Part shown: positions 4,987-5,030 of the stretch, one piece after another
Layout: every line of letters begins with the position of its first letter
Numbering within the stretch: the first letter of the stretch is position 1
NCBI GenBank assembly: GCA_021802225.1
Contig: JAKAAS010000194.1
Span: 1 to 5,030, forward strand
Direction of reading: 5' to 3'
DNA length: 5,030 nt
Origin: Bacillota bacterium
GTDB taxonomy: Bacteria; Bacillota_E; Sulfobacillia; Sulfobacillales; Sulfobacillaceae
Made by a program: the position numbers and the translations under genes
The notes under the pieces: model-generated
Database searches by the model: none
The model's input: only the letters and a program-made list of their open reading frames with translations
What the model was told of the DNA's origin: nothing

Positions 4987-5030
4987 TCGGATTCCTCCCC
5001 TTCCAGAATCTTGTCTTCAATGGCGTTTCC
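4983..5030 (-). CDS. C-terminal end of an upstream gene in the sucCD operon (unidentified)
   Basis: On the minus strand one frame is open from the window edge through 15 codons (GNAIEDKILEGEESE) to a TGA that shares ATGA with the sucC start. Of the other two frames, one stops at once and the other runs on into sucC before stopping. The 4-base overlap and the placing of the sucC ribosome site inside this tail are typical of translational coupling. The acidic tail is too short to identify the product; another TCA-cycle or operon gene is expected by context only. Confidence 0.6.
   Translation of the reverse strand, partial: GNAIEDKILEGEESE

Overview
The window looks like chromosomal DNA from a moderately GC-rich member of the Bacillota. 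The evidence is the hemA-hemX gene pair, which is typical of that phylum, strong Gram-positive-style ribosome binding sites (GGAGG-type), GTG starts, and a two-gene sucCD unit. A thermo- or acidophilic lineage such as Sulfobacillus or its relatives would fit, but the genus is only a guess.

Layout, left to right. Positions 1-723 (minus) hold a HemX/CcsA-like multi-pass membrane protein that runs off the left edge. It lies 15 bases downstream of hemA (2049-739, minus), the glutamyl-tRNA reductase that opens the C5 route to heme, so the two form one heme-biosynthesis operon. Positions 2050-2269 are a non-coding leader with candidate hemA promoters. Next come two small XRE-type DNA-binding proteins transcribed away from each other: a 69-residue one (2479-2270, minus) and a 120-residue one (2620-2982, plus). 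Their 140-base divergent control region holds two well-formed promoters and several related TTGCC/GGCAA inverted repeats lying on or next to them. At the right, sucD (3874-2999) and sucC (4986-3874) encode succinyl-CoA synthetase on the minus strand. sucC overlaps the end of a further upstream gene, of which only 15 residues are visible.

How it works together. The two outer blocks are central metabolism: succinyl-CoA synthesis or cleavage with ATP formation, and tetrapyrrole synthesis from glutamyl-tRNA. In the C5 pathway heme does not draw on succinyl-CoA, so the link between the blocks is not a direct metabolic one. The regulator pair is an insert-like module between them, laid out like a small two-repressor switch. 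It might control only itself or also reach hemA or other genes; the sequence cannot decide this. The sucCD transcript appears to end at a hairpin-plus-T-tract terminator encoded inside the 3' end of the convergent regulator gene.

No RNA genes, CRISPR arrays, insertion sequences or attachment sites were seen. The feature most worth a second look is the divergent XRE pair with its shared operator-like repeats; nothing here proves a novel system.
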